Assembly: GCF_001509835.1 (NCBI RefSeq)
Contig: NZ_JXTJ01000007.1
Span: forward strand, 62,001-126,000
Length of the DNA stretch: 64,000 nt
Origin: Allobosea sp. WAO
GTDB taxonomy: Bacteria; Pseudomonadota; Alphaproteobacteria; Rhizobiales; Beijerinckiaceae
Direction of reading: 5' to 3'
Translations under genes and position numbers: made by a program
Notes under the pieces: model-generated
Seen by the model: only the letters and a program-made list of their open reading frames with translations
Told to the model about the DNA's origin: nothing
The model's database searches: none
Shown here: positions 17,080-27,982 of the stretch, in pieces
Position numbering within the stretch: the first letter of the stretch is position 1
How the letters are laid out: every line of letters starts with the position of its first letter

Positions 17080-17832
17080 ATGACCGCTACGAGCCTTCCC
17101 CGCGAATTGTTGAGTCAGGCTCCGGCCGAGATCCTCGCCAAACTCCCAGGCATGGGCCGCGTCATGCTCAGCGCTCGCGCCGCCGGCGCGACGCATGAGC
17201 GCATGGGCGTGGTCGAGAAGGTGCAGATCGAAGGCGATTTTGCACGCCTCTCCGGCGAGATGCATGACAGCGCGCTCGACCTCACCGTGGTCACCCGCCT
17301 CGTCGCCGACCGCACGAGCAAGATGCGCGAGCGTGTGCTGCCGCGCCTCGAATGCCAGAATGCCGAAGGCGAGGTGCTGTTCAGCCTGATCGGCCTCGAC
17401 GGGCTGGAGCCTTTCGACGAGGCGCTTGCCGGCTTCGGCCCCGGAGAGGCGCTCGAGCCCGTCGCGCGCGAAGAGGGAGCGGGCGGCGCTCAGGATGTGC
17501 CGGATGACGACCTCGGCGCCGCCACCTTCGCCGCGATCCTGCGCAACGGCACGCCGATCGCCATCGAACTGCGCCGGCCGGGCGTGCACCAGCTCTGGAG
17601 CGGTGCCCTGCCCGAGCCGAAGCCGGCCATGGGTTTCGTCAATCTGATGCAACCCGATTTCCACCTGCATCTGCGCGCCGGCGCCATCTCGGGTTGGCGG
17701 CGCATGGGCGAAGGGCCGGAGGTCGAGCTGCATGCGCAGGACGCCGAGGGCGCCTCGTTCGGCCTCGTGCTGCGCGGCCCGGCGGCCGCGTTTGAAGGCG
17801 TTCCACCGGAATGGCGCGCCGACCATGGCTGA
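17080..17832 (+). CDS. HemS/ChuX-like haem utilisation protein
   Basis: A 250-residue cytoplasmic protein. The segment GRVMLSARAAGATHERMG and the late MQPDFHLHLRAGAI resemble the haem-binding half-domain of the HemS/HmuS/ChuX superfamily, which carries or degrades haem after import. Full HemS proteins are about 345 residues with two such halves and ChuX proteins about 165 with one, so this size is intermediate. The ATG at 17080 has GGAG 7 bases upstream. The gene lies about 100 bases after the receptor, and its end overlaps the start of the ChaN-like gene, so the two are translationally coupled. Haem handling is inferred from motif and context. Confidence 0.65.
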   Translation: MTATSLPRELLSQAPAEILAKLPGMGRVMLSARAAGATHERMGVVEKVQIEGDFARLSGEMHDSALDLTVVTRLVADRTSKMRERVLPRLECQNAEGEVLFSLIGLDGLEPFDEALAGFGPGEALEPVAREEGAGGAQDVPDDDLGAATFAAILRNGTPIAIELRRPGVHQLWSGALPEPKPAMGFVNLMQPDFHLHLRAGAISGWRRMGEGPEVELHAQDAEGASFGLVLRGPAAAFEGVPPEWRADHG

Positions 17833-18718
17833 AGCCAATCGCGTCGAGACTGCCGAGCTTCTGGCCCATCCGCGCGGAACCTGGCTCCTGCCCCGCAACG
17901 GCGAGGCGATCGCGCAGCCCGACCTCATGCGCATCATCGCCGGAGAGCGCGTCGTGCTGCTCGGCGAGACCCATGACGTCGCCGAGATTCATCGCTGGCA
18001 GCTGCACGTCACGACCTATCTGCACCTGCTGCGGCCGCAAATGGCGGTCGGCTTCGAGATGTTCCCGCGCCGGGTCCAGCCCGTTCTCGACGCCTGGGTC
18101 GCGGGCGAGATGGACACTGCGAGCTTCATCGAGCGTTCGGAATGGGCGCAGGTCTGGGGCTTCGATCCGGAGCTCTACCTGCCCCTGCTCCATTTCTGCC
18201 GCCAACAGCGCGTGCCGATGCTGGCGCTGAACTGCCATCGTCCGCTCGTCACCCGTGTCGGTCAGCTCGGCTGGGATGCGATCCCGGTCGAGGAACGCGA
18301 TGGCCTGACACCGTCCGCCCCGGCGACGGACGGCTACCGGCGCTATCTTCGGGCGCTCATGAGCGGCTTTGCCGGTCCTGACCGTCCACCAGCCATGGAG
18401 CCGGAACGGTTCGACCGTTTCATCCGGGCGCAGCAGACCTGGGACCGGGCCTTCGCCTGCGGCATCGCGGACTATCTGGCGGCGACGCCGGGCGATCCGC
18501 TCGTCATCGGAATCATCGGCCGCGGCCATCTCGAATACGGCCACGGGACCCCTTACCAGCTACGCCACCTCGGCATCGAGGAGATCGCTGTCCTGCTGCC
18601 GACCGATCGCGCCAGCCATGAGGCCGCGAGCCTCAAAGGCATCGCCGACGCGATCTTTCGGCTCGACACACCTGAGCCGCCCTCCCCGAGGCGCCGCGTT
18701 CCCGGAACATCTGCGTGA
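17825..18718 (+). CDS. ChaN-like haem-binding protein
   Basis: A 297-residue protein of the ChaN/haem-binding uptake family (PF04187-like). It shows the VVLLGETHD strand-turn near residues 43-51, the GFEMFPRRVQPVLDAW segment, MLALNCHRPL, and a late IGRGHLEYGHGTPYQL. Campylobacter ChaN binds paired haems as an iron-regulated lipoprotein. Here I see no signal peptide or lipobox from the ATG at 17825, so the protein may be cytoplasmic. The start codon overlaps the stop of the HemS/ChuX-like gene, and the stop overlaps the GTG start of the next ABC gene, giving a tight coupled operon. Confidence 0.75.
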   Translation: MAEANRVETAELLAHPRGTWLLPRNGEAIAQPDLMRIIAGERVVLLGETHDVAEIHRWQLHVTTYLHLLRPQMAVGFEMFPRRVQPVLDAWVAGEMDTASFIERSEWAQVWGFDPELYLPLLHFCRQQRVPMLALNCHRPLVTRVGQLGWDAIPVEERDGLTPSAPATDGYRRYLRALMSGFAGPDRPPAMEPERFDRFIRAQQTWDRAFACGIADYLAATPGDPLVIGIIGRGHLEYGHGTPYQLRHLGIEEIAVLLPTDRASHEAASLKGIADAIFRLDTPEPPSPRRRVPGTSA

Positions 18719-20439
18719 GCAATGTTCTTTCGCAAATCGCGCTACTGGCGCGGCTCTGCATCGCGGGACCGGGAGGAAAGGCCGGGCTGATCTATTTCGT
18801 CCTCGTGCTCGGCTTGGGGCTCGCCGGAGTGCAGGTCTCGGTCCGGCTGATCGCCTGGACCGCCGACTTCTACAACGCGCTTCAAAAGCTCGACGTCGAC
18901 GCGACTCTGCGCCAGATCGCGATCTTCTTCGGCCTGATCGCGATCAGCGTCACGCTGTTCCTGAGCGGCAGCTACCTGCGCAAGATGCTGCAGATTCGCT
19001 GGCGGCGTTCGCTGACTGAGACGGCGCTCGACCGCTGGCTGGCGAACAAGTCCTACTGGCATCTGCGCGACCGCGCCGACAACGGCCTCGACAACCCCGA
19101 CCAGCGCATCGCCGAGGATTGCCGCATCTTCGTCGACAAGCTCACCGGCGAGGCGATCGAGCTGATCACCAACATCGTCGCGCTCGTCTCCTTCGTGACG
19201 ATCCTGTGGTCGCTCTCGACCTTTCCACTCGCGTTCACCGTCGGCGGCGTCGCCATCGAGATCCCGCGCTACATGGTCTGGGCCGCACCGCTCTATGTCG
19301 CGATATCGAGTGGCGTCACCCATTGGCTCGGCAAGCCGCTGAAATCGCTGGCCTTCGAGCAGCAGCGCCGCGAAGCCGATTTCCGCTTTGCGCTGACGCG
19401 GCTGCGTGAGCATGTCGAGGCAGTGGCCCTGGCCAGTGGCGAGGAGGCCGAACGCCGCCTGCTGACCCAGCGCTTCGGCGAGATCATCAGGAACTGGCGG
19501 GGTCTCGCCAATCGCGAACTGATCCTCGGCTGTTTCACCAGACCCTATTTCCAGACGGTGCTGCGCATCCCGCTCTTCCTGGCACTTCCGGCCTTTCTCG
19601 CCGGGCGCGTGACTTTCGGCGGGTTGATGCAGATCGGCTCGGCTTTCCAGAACGTCGTGACGACGCTGTCCTGGTTCATCTTCTCGTATCGGGACCTTGC
19701 GGAGCTCGCGGCGTCGGCCAGCCGGCTCAGCCATTTCCTCAACGCCGCCAGTCAGGCCGCCGACGGCTCGCAATCCGCGCTGGTATTGAGCCGGAGCGAC
19801 CGCATGGCCCTGAGCGACGTCAAGCTCGCGACGCCGGAGGGCCGCCCCCTGGCGCCCGTGCCGGACCTGACTTTCGAAGCCGGCGGAACCTACTGGATCG
19901 CCGCGCCCTCCGGCCACGGCAAGAGCGTCCTGATCAAGGCGCTGGCGGGGCTGTGGCGCCATGGCTCAGGTCGTCTGGAGCGTCCCGCGCTCGGCACCGC
20001 CTTTCTGCCGCAGCTCGCCTATCTGCCGCTCGGAGATCTGAGGTCCGCACTGGCCTATCCCGCCGCGCCCGAAGCTTACCAGGCTGAGGACTACCGGCAG
20101 GCGCTGGAGGCCGTTGGCATGGCCGATCTCTGGGAGATCGACGAAGCGACCTGGAACGATGCCCGCCGCGGCCTGTCCGGCGGCGAACGCCAGCGGCTGG
20201 CGCTCGCCCGCCTGCATCTGCAGCGGCCGGGCTGGATCGTGCTCGACGAGGCCACGAGTGCGCTCGACCCGCAGGCCGAACAACAATTGCTGAGCCGGCT
20301 ACGCCAAGCGCTGCCATCCGCCGCACTCGTGCTGATCGCGCACCGCCCTCCGCTTGGCATCGGAGAGTACCGCGCGATCCACCTGGCGGAGCGCGATAAG
20401 GCCACGCCCCTGCTGCCGGGCGCCGCTCTGACGGCATGA
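18715..20439 (+). CDS. Fused permease-ATPase ABC transporter (YddA/SbmA-like)
   Basis: A 574-residue inner-membrane half-transporter. The N-terminal transmembrane domain has about six helices of the ABC_membrane_2 type (as in YddA, BacA/SbmA-related and Rv1819c proteins), including VRLIAWTADFYNALQKLD and NPDQRIAEDC. The C-terminal ATPase has Walker A (APSGHGKS, residues 397-404), the signature LSGGERQRLALARL and Walker B (WIVLDEATSALD). The GTG start overlaps the preceding stop (GTGA), a sign of coupled translation with the ChaN-like gene. Relatives move cobalamin, peptides or lipids. Here the operon points to haem or a tetrapyrrole, which is inference. Confidence 0.85.
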   Translation: MSNVLSQIALLARLCIAGPGGKAGLIYFVLVLGLGLAGVQVSVRLIAWTADFYNALQKLDVDATLRQIAIFFGLIAISVTLFLSGSYLRKMLQIRWRRSLTETALDRWLANKSYWHLRDRADNGLDNPDQRIAEDCRIFVDKLTGEAIELITNIVALVSFVTILWSLSTFPLAFTVGGVAIEIPRYMVWAAPLYVAISSGVTHWLGKPLKSLAFEQQRREADFRFALTRLREHVEAVALASGEEAERRLLTQRFGEIIRNWRGLANRELILGCFTRPYFQTVLRIPLFLALPAFLAGRVTFGGLMQIGSAFQNVVTTLSWFIFSYRDLAELAASASRLSHFLNAASQAADGSQSALVLSRSDRMALSDVKLATPEGRPLAPVPDLTFEAGGTYWIAAPSGHGKSVLIKALAGLWRHGSGRLERPALGTAFLPQLAYLPLGDLRSALAYPAAPEAYQAEDYRQALEAVGMADLWEIDEATWNDARRGLSGGERQRLALARLHLQRPGWIVLDEATSALDPQAEQQLLSRLRQALPSAALVLIAHRPPLGIGEYRAIHLAERDKATPLLPGAALTA

Positions 20440-20509
20440 GCCCTCCTCCCACTGCGTCGAACATAAGGCAGGCGCCACGCCCGCAGCCGCGTCCCCGAAA
20501 GGTCCTGTG

Positions 20510-22372
20510 ATGTCCATCACCACTCTGCTGGAAGGGCTGCGAGATGCATTGCGGCGGCGGGGACGAGTCTGGGTCCACGTGCCGCGGCTGCTGCGCTCGC
20601 TGTGGAACACCAGCCCCGCACTCGCCGCGACGATCATCCTTCTGCGACTGCTCCGGGCCATCCAGCCGCCACTGGTCCTGTTCATCGGCAAGCTGATCGT
20701 CGACGAGATCATCCTGCAGACCGCCACCCCGGCGCCCGGGCCGACCCTTGCCGACTGGGTCGAGAGCGGGCGACTGAACGCCGTCGCCGGCTGGCTGCTG
20801 CTCGAATTCCTCCTGGTGGCGGCGGCGAATGTCCTGACCCGTGCCGGGACCTTCGTCGAGCGCATCCTGACCGAGCTGCATGACAATGCGCTCGGCGTCG
20901 CTCTCATCGAGCAGGTGGCACGCCTCGATCTCCTCGACATCGAGACCAGCGCCGCGCAGGACAGGCTGCAGCGTGCCCGGGCCCAGCGCTACATCGGAAA
21001 TCCGCTCCTCAGCGCCGTCCTCGGACAGGCGCAGGATGGCGTCACGCTTATCCTGTTCGTCGCCGGGCTGGTCGCGTACGCGCCCTTGCTGGTCTTCCTG
21101 CTGCTCCTTGCGGTTCTGCCGACCCTGGCGGGCGAGGCGCACTTCAACGCCAAGGGATACGGCCTGAACGTCGCCGTTACCTCAGAGCGCCGGCAGATAG
21201 AGTACATCCAGCATGTCGGCTCGGCCGCCGAATCAGCCAAGGAGATCAAGCTCTTCGGCCTCGGCAGCCATCTCGCCGCGCGCTTCGCTGGATTGGCGGC
21301 CGGGGTTCATCTGGCCAATCGCGACCTCGCCGCGAGGCGTGCGCTCTGGGGCAGCCTGTTCGGGGCGATCGCATCGCTGGCCTATTACGCAGCCTATGCG
21401 GTGGTCGCCTGGCGCACGCTGAGCGGCGCGCTGAGCATCGGCGACCTGACCTTCCTCGCCGGCTCGCTGCTGCGGTTGAACGGTCTTTTCGAGCGCCTGA
21501 TCCTGGGGCTGACGCAGATCGCGTCCCAGGCCCAGTACCTCGACGACTTCTTCTCCTTCATGGACATGCGCTCCTCCATGGCCGTGCCGGAGAAGCCCGT
21601 CGCCTTCCCCGCTCCGATGCGTGAAGGCATCGTCTTCGAGAAGGTCGGCTTCCGCTATCCGGGCACGGATCGCTGGGCGCTGCGCGACCTCAGCTTCACC
21701 CTGCCAGCGGGCGGGACCTTGGCGCTAGTCGGCGAGAACGGCGCGGGCAAGACCACGATCGTCAAGCTGCTGACGCGCCTCTACGATCCCGATGAAGGCC
21801 GCATCCTGGTGGACGGCATCGACCTGCGCCAGTTTGCGCTGGACGATCTGCAACGCCATGTCGGCGCGATCTTCCAGGATTTCGTGCGCTATCACATGAC
21901 GGCCGCCGAAAATATCGGCATCGGCCGCGTCGAGCGCATCGAGGATCGCCCGCGCATCGTCGATGCCGCGCAAAAGAGCGTCGCCCATGAGCTGATCGAA
22001 AGCCTGCCGCAAGGCTACGAGCAGATGCTCGGGCGCATGTTCGTGGCCGGCCTCGATCTGTCCGGCGGCGAGTGGCAGAAGATCGCGATCGCGCGGGCCT
22101 ATTTCCGCGATGCCAGCCTGCTGATCCTCGACGAGCCGACGGCGGCGCTGGACGCCCGCGCCGAGGCGGCGATCTTCGCGCGCTTCCGCAACCTCAGCGA
22201 GACCAGCACCGCCCTGCTGATCTCGCATCGCTTCGCGACCGTGCGCATGGCCGACCGCATCCTGGTGCTGGAGAACGGCGCGATCCTCGAAAGCGGCAGC
22301 CACGACGCACTGATGGCGCTGGGCGGCCGTTATGCCGAGCTGTTCGAGTTGCAGGCGGAAGGCTTCCAGTAG
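20510..22372 (+). CDS. Fused permease-ATPase ABC exporter
   Basis: A 620-residue MsbA/MDR-type half-transporter with an N-terminal six-helix domain (residues about 25-330) and a C-terminal ATPase. Motifs are Walker A (GENGAGKTT), Q-loop (IFQDFVRYHM), signature (LSGGEWQKIAIARAY), Walker B (LLILDEPTAALDA) and H-loop (ISHRF). The ATG at 20510 has GAAAGG 7 bases upstream. A gap of about 70 bases from the preceding ABC gene suggests co-transcription with the haem operon. The substrate is unknown. Haem-toxicity relief or export of a haem-scavenging compound are options. Confidence 0.85.
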   Translation: MSITTLLEGLRDALRRRGRVWVHVPRLLRSLWNTSPALAATIILLRLLRAIQPPLVLFIGKLIVDEIILQTATPAPGPTLADWVESGRLNAVAGWLLLEFLLVAAANVLTRAGTFVERILTELHDNALGVALIEQVARLDLLDIETSAAQDRLQRARAQRYIGNPLLSAVLGQAQDGVTLILFVAGLVAYAPLLVFLLLLAVLPTLAGEAHFNAKGYGLNVAVTSERRQIEYIQHVGSAAESAKEIKLFGLGSHLAARFAGLAAGVHLANRDLAARRALWGSLFGAIASLAYYAAYAVVAWRTLSGALSIGDLTFLAGSLLRLNGLFERLILGLTQIASQAQYLDDFFSFMDMRSSMAVPEKPVAFPAPMREGIVFEKVGFRYPGTDRWALRDLSFTLPAGGTLALVGENGAGKTTIVKLLTRLYDPDEGRILVDGIDLRQFALDDLQRHVGAIFQDFVRYHMTAAENIGIGRVERIEDRPRIVDAAQKSVAHELIESLPQGYEQMLGRMFVAGLDLSGGEWQKIAIARAYFRDASLLILDEPTAALDARAEAAIFARFRNLSETSTALLISHRFATVRMADRILVLENGAILESGSHDALMALGGRYAELFELQAEGFQ

Positions 22373-22373
22373 A

Positions 22374-22474
22374 GCATTTTCGAGCGAAGTGGGCGCCGGT
22401 TCGCGTGAAGAAAATGCGATAAAACAAAGACCTAGAGCATTTCCGCGATTCGGAGAAACGCGGAAATGCTCTAG
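22374..22474. repeat. Palindromic intergenic repeat element
   Basis: About 100 bases between two convergent genes hold two hairpin modules. The first pairs GCATTTTC (22374-22381) with GAAAATGC (22410-22417). The second is a perfect 16-bp inverted repeat, CTAGAGCATTTCCGCG (22432-22447) and CGCGGAAATGCTCTAG (22459-22474), with an 11-base loop. From memory, elements with AGAGCATTTTC and TAGAGCATTTCCGCG are dispersed in many Hyphomicrobiales genomes, so this is probably a REP-like element. Its position also suits a bidirectional terminator. Confidence 0.7.
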
Positions 22475-22476
22475 GC

Positions 22477-24432
<1,956 letters not shown>

Positions 24433-24436
24433 CGGC

Positions 24437-25642
24437 TCAGAAACCGAGCGGGCCGCGCATGCGCCGTGCCGCGCCCGCCGCACCGCCCGCCGGCGCTCGC
24501 GCGGTCACGACACGCTCGCCGGCCTTCAGGCCGGAGGCGATCTCGGCGACGATCTTGTTGTCGAGCCCGACGGTAACCTGGCGTGGCGCGGGCTTGCCGT
24601 CCTCGCCGAGCACGTCCAGCCAGGCTCCGTCCCCCCGACGCCGGATCGCGGTCGACGGCACGATGACGACGCCGCGGGCCCGGCCGACGACCACCGTCAC
24701 CTGCACCGTCATCGAAGTCAGCAGCCTGCCTTCGGGGTTCGGCACCTCGAAGAGGGCGTTGTAGTAGATGGCGGAGGAGGTCGACGAGGACGTCGCGCTC
24801 GACGACGCCGAAGCGCCCGTGGAATTCTGCGTCTTCAGCGTATCGGGCGCCGGTTCGACGAAGGCGATCTTGCCGGGGAAGCGGCGGTCGGGCGCCCCGA
24901 GCACGCTAAAGAAGACCTCCTGCCCCGTCTTCACGCGCAGGACGTCCGCTTCCGAGATCTTGGCCTTTACCGTCATGGTCGAGACATCGCCGAGCACGAC
25001 GATGGTGGGGGCCGACTGGACCGCATTCACCGTCTGGCCTTCCTGGGTGACGATGGCCAAAACCGTGCCGGCCGCGGGCGCCGTGACGCGCGTATAGCCG
25101 AGATTGGCGCGCGCCGTTTCGACCTTGACGTTGCCGGAGATGATCTGCGCGTCGAGGGCCGCGATCTGGGCGCGCGTCGTGCGCACCGTCATCTCGGCCG
25201 ATTCGAAATCGTCGCGCGAGACGGCATTCTGGCCGAGCATCTGCTTCTGACGCGCCAGCACGGACTCCGCGTAGGCGAGGCTCGCCAGCCTCTCCTCGCG
25301 CTGCGCATGCATCACCGCGACCTCGGCTTCCGCCGACCGCAGGGCGTTCTGCTGGGTCACGGCATCGATCTCGGCGATCAGGTCGCCCTGAGCGACATGC
25401 TGTCCGAGAGCCACCTTGAGCGAATTCAGGCGTCCCGAAGCCTGCGCACCGACGCTGACCTGCCTGACCGGCTCTAGAGCCCCGCTGGCGAGCACGGCTT
25501 CCTCGACATCGCCGATCGCTGCTGCGACCGTCGGAAGCGGGGCGGCGGCGGGTTGCGACGCCTGCTGCGAGCGCAAAGCATAGCCGCCTGCCCCCAGCGT
25601 CCCGAGCACGAGCAGCAGCAAGGTGGCGCGGCGCATTCTCAT
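24437..25642 (-). CDS. macA: MacA-type periplasmic adaptor
   Basis: A 401-residue membrane-fusion protein. An N-terminal membrane anchor (residues 5-23) precedes a biotinyl-lipoyl-like domain (LASGALEPVRQVSVGAQASGR), a coiled-coil hairpin (residues about 95-170), a beta-barrel and the membrane-proximal domain. Residues near 265-285 form an unusual Ser-rich insert (ASASSSATSSSTSS), probably a flexible loop. Its ATG overlaps the stop of the outer-membrane factor gene (ATGA at 25639-25642), so the order of translation is outer-membrane factor, adaptor, MacB. Confidence 0.92.
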   Translation of the reverse strand: MRMRRATLLLLVLGTLGAGGYALRSQQASQPAAAPLPTVAAAIGDVEEAVLASGALEPVRQVSVGAQASGRLNSLKVALGQHVAQGDLIAEIDAVTQQNALRSAEAEVAVMHAQREERLASLAYAESVLARQKQMLGQNAVSRDDFESAEMTVRTTRAQIAALDAQIISGNVKVETARANLGYTRVTAPAAGTVLAIVTQEGQTVNAVQSAPTIVVLGDVSTMTVKAKISEADVLRVKTGQEVFFSVLGAPDRRFPGKIAFVEPAPDTLKTQNSTGASASSSATSSSTSSAIYYNALFEVPNPEGRLLTSMTVQVTVVVGRARGVVIVPSTAIRRRGDGAWLDVLGEDGKPAPRQVTVGLDNKIVAEIASGLKAGERVVTARAPAGGAAGAARRMRGPLGF

Positions 25643-27138
25643 GGTTGCAGCGGCTCCAGGATCAGGGCTCGCAGGCGCGGCCCTTGCGGTGGGTCTTCGA
25701 CCCTGGGACGCGACACCTCGACCGGCCTGAGCCAGCCGCCGCCAAGCGCCTTGTTGAGCGCGATGAACCGGTTGGCCAGGGCGATCCGGCTCTGGATCAA
25801 CGAATCTTCGGCGCTGTACTGCGAGCGCTCGGCGTCGAGCACATCGAGGAAGCTGATCCCGCCCGAGCGGTAGAGCGCCTGCGACAGCTTCGCCGCCTCG
25901 CCTGAGGCAGCCGCCGCCTTGGCAAGGCTCGCCAGACGCAGCCGCTCCTGGCGCAGCCCGACGAGCGCATTCTCGACATCCTGCAGCGCGCTCAGCACGG
26001 CCAGACGCAGCGCCGCATCGGACTGGTCGCGCTGGGCGCGCGCCGCGTCGACGGCGGCCACGAGCTCGCCGCCGTTGAAGATCGGCACGCTTAGCGAAGG
26101 CCCGATCGACCAGCCGATCGCAGTGTTCTTCGCGAGGTCCCCGAGCTTCAGCGCCGAGGTCGAGATGCTGCCGGTCAGGCTGACCGATGGGTAGCGGGCA
26201 GCCTCGGCCTGGCCGATGCGCGCCGTCGCCTGGCCGAGCAGGCGCTCCGCGCGGCGAACATCCGGGCGATTGCGCAGGACGTCGGCAGGCACCCCGGCAG
26301 CCGGCGGCGCAGGCGTCGACGGCACCGGCCCGACACCGACCAGGCGAGCCGCGACCGCCGAAGGCGGCCTGCCGGTCAGCACGGCGATGCGGTTGAGGCC
26401 TTCTGCGAGCGCGATCTCCAGTGCGGGTATCTGCGCTTCCGTGCTCGCGACCTGCGCGGTTGCCCGGGCGGTATCGGTCGCCGAGACCGCGCCTGCCTGA
26501 AAGCGCACCTTGGTCAAGGCCTCGGTCTCGCGCTGCGTCGCCGCGGTGCGCCGCGCCAGCGCGATGCGAGCCTGGAAGCCGCGCACCTCGATGACCGTCG
26601 AGGCAACATCGCCGACGAGCGTCAGCAGTACGCCGTCGAGATCGTCATCAGCGGCATCGACGCCATAGGTCGCGGCCTCGACGGCACGGTCGCGCCCTCC
26701 GAAGAGGTCGAGCTCCCAGGACGCATCGAGACCGGCCCGGAAGCTGTTGCGGGTCACGTTGCCGAAAGAAGAATCCGCGCTGGTGGCAGAACGGGAGCGC
26801 GTCGCCGAGGCCGAACCGTCGACCTGGGGAAGCAGCGGCGCGATCGCCTGGATCCGGCTCGCCCTCGCCTCGCGAATGCGGGCCTTGGCCTGGGCGACGT
26901 CGAGATTGCCGGTAACGGCGTCCTCGACCAGGCGATTCAGGGCGGGGTCCTTGAACTGCCGCCACCATTCGGAGGGAAGCGGGCGCCGATTGCCTTGCGA
27001 GGCCGCGTTCCATTGCGCCGGCAAAGCTTGCGTCGGCGGGACAAAATCGGGACCGACCGCGCAGGCGCCGAGGCCAAGAAGCATAGGCAGAGCGAGGAGG
27101 CCTACCAGGTCCGATGTCCGCCTGTCGCCGAAGCGCAT
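25639..27138 (-). CDS. Outer-membrane efflux lipoprotein (NodT/OprM type)
   Basis: A 499-residue TolC-like outer-membrane channel. A signal peptide ends at the lipobox LGAC (near residue 26) followed by AVGPDFVPP, the hallmark of the NodT/OprM lipoprotein family. Two repeated helical units follow (ARIREARASRIQAIAPLLPQVDG and ATARIGQAEAARYPSVSLTG). The ATG at 27138 is chosen because it gives a normal-length lipoprotein signal. A longer start at 27213 would not. Together with MacA and MacB it completes a tripartite efflux pump across both membranes. Confidence 0.9.
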   Translation of the reverse strand: MRFGDRRTSDLVGLLALPMLLGLGACAVGPDFVPPTQALPAQWNAASQGNRRPLPSEWWRQFKDPALNRLVEDAVTGNLDVAQAKARIREARASRIQAIAPLLPQVDGSASATRSRSATSADSSFGNVTRNSFRAGLDASWELDLFGGRDRAVEAATYGVDAADDDLDGVLLTLVGDVASTVIEVRGFQARIALARRTAATQRETEALTKVRFQAGAVSATDTARATAQVASTEAQIPALEIALAEGLNRIAVLTGRPPSAVAARLVGVGPVPSTPAPPAAGVPADVLRNRPDVRRAERLLGQATARIGQAEAARYPSVSLTGSISTSALKLGDLAKNTAIGWSIGPSLSVPIFNGGELVAAVDAARAQRDQSDAALRLAVLSALQDVENALVGLRQERLRLASLAKAAAASGEAAKLSQALYRSGGISFLDVLDAERSQYSAEDSLIQSRIALANRFIALNKALGGGWLRPVEVSRPRVEDPPQGPRLRALILEPLQP

Positions 27139-27381
27139 ATCCTTCACTTCCGCCGGGTTGACACCGTCACCGCTCCAGCGGAAAGGCGCGTGTCGGCACC
27201 GATGAGGCGCCATGCACGAATCTGTCGGAGAAACCGGAGCCGCCGGGCGACTCGAAAGAGCTGCTTCTCACGAATTCGCAGACCTACAAACCGAACCAGC
27301 CAAATGCAAGGCAGGCGGGCCGGCAGATCCCGACGCGCGCCAAGGGGCGACGTTGACCGCCGCATGCCTGAATGAGGCGGC

Positions 27382-27942
27382 TCAAGCCACCTGCCCGATC
27401 AACGACTTGTCGAAATGGGTCGTGCCGTCCCCGCTTGCGAACGCATCGAAGCCGCGACTGCGCCAAAATGCGATAGTCGCGGCTGTGTCCGCATTGGCAT
27501 GCAGGTACAGCGTCGCATAGCCCAGTCGCTCCGCCTCCGCTTCCGCAAGTGCGCTGAGCCAGCGACCAATCCCACTCCCGCGATGTTCCTTGTGCACGTA
27601 GACGCGAACCAGCTGGGCCACAGCGTTGCCCTGCGGATAGCGGACGACAAACGCGGCCGACAAGGTCGGCTTCCAGTCGAGGCGGTACAGGCCCGCGGTC
27701 GCGACGATCCTGCCGCCGTCGCCTAACAGCATCCAGAATCCGCCACAATGCCGTGCGGCGAACCAACAGCGCTCCTCGCCGTCGAGGAGCGAATCGAGGT
27801 CGGCATGCCAGTCGCTGCGATAGGCAATGCCGTAGAACTCCTCGATCACGTCGAGACAGAAGCGGCGCGCCGCCTCGCGCTCGCCGCGACCGGTCTCGGG
27901 CAAGGCGCGAAGCGACAGTCCGGAAGGCGCGTTCGGGTTCAC
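27382..27942 (-). CDS. GNAT acetyltransferase at the end of the cobalamin-riboswitch operon
   Basis: A 186-residue N-acetyltransferase. The acetyl-CoA binding motif A reads VRVYVHKEHRGSGIGRWL (near 112-129), followed by YATLYLHANADTAATIAFWRSRGF, the motif B region. It uses a GTG start, and no ATG is available nearby. Only 40 bases separate it from the upstream binding-protein gene on the same strand, so it is probably the last gene of the riboswitch operon. The acetyl acceptor is unknown. A link to cobalamin precursors would be new, and chance adjacency is equally possible. Confidence 0.8.
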   Translation of the reverse strand: MNPNAPSGLSLRALPETGRGEREAARRFCLDVIEEFYGIAYRSDWHADLDSLLDGEERCWFAARHCGGFWMLLGDGGRIVATAGLYRLDWKPTLSAAFVVRYPQGNAVAQLVRVYVHKEHRGSGIGRWLSALAEAEAERLGYATLYLHANADTAATIAFWRSRGFDAFASGDGTTHFDKSLIGQVA

Positions 27943-27982
27943 CGTCGATATGGTTCCGGTGCGGCAGGCGATGTTCCCAAAC

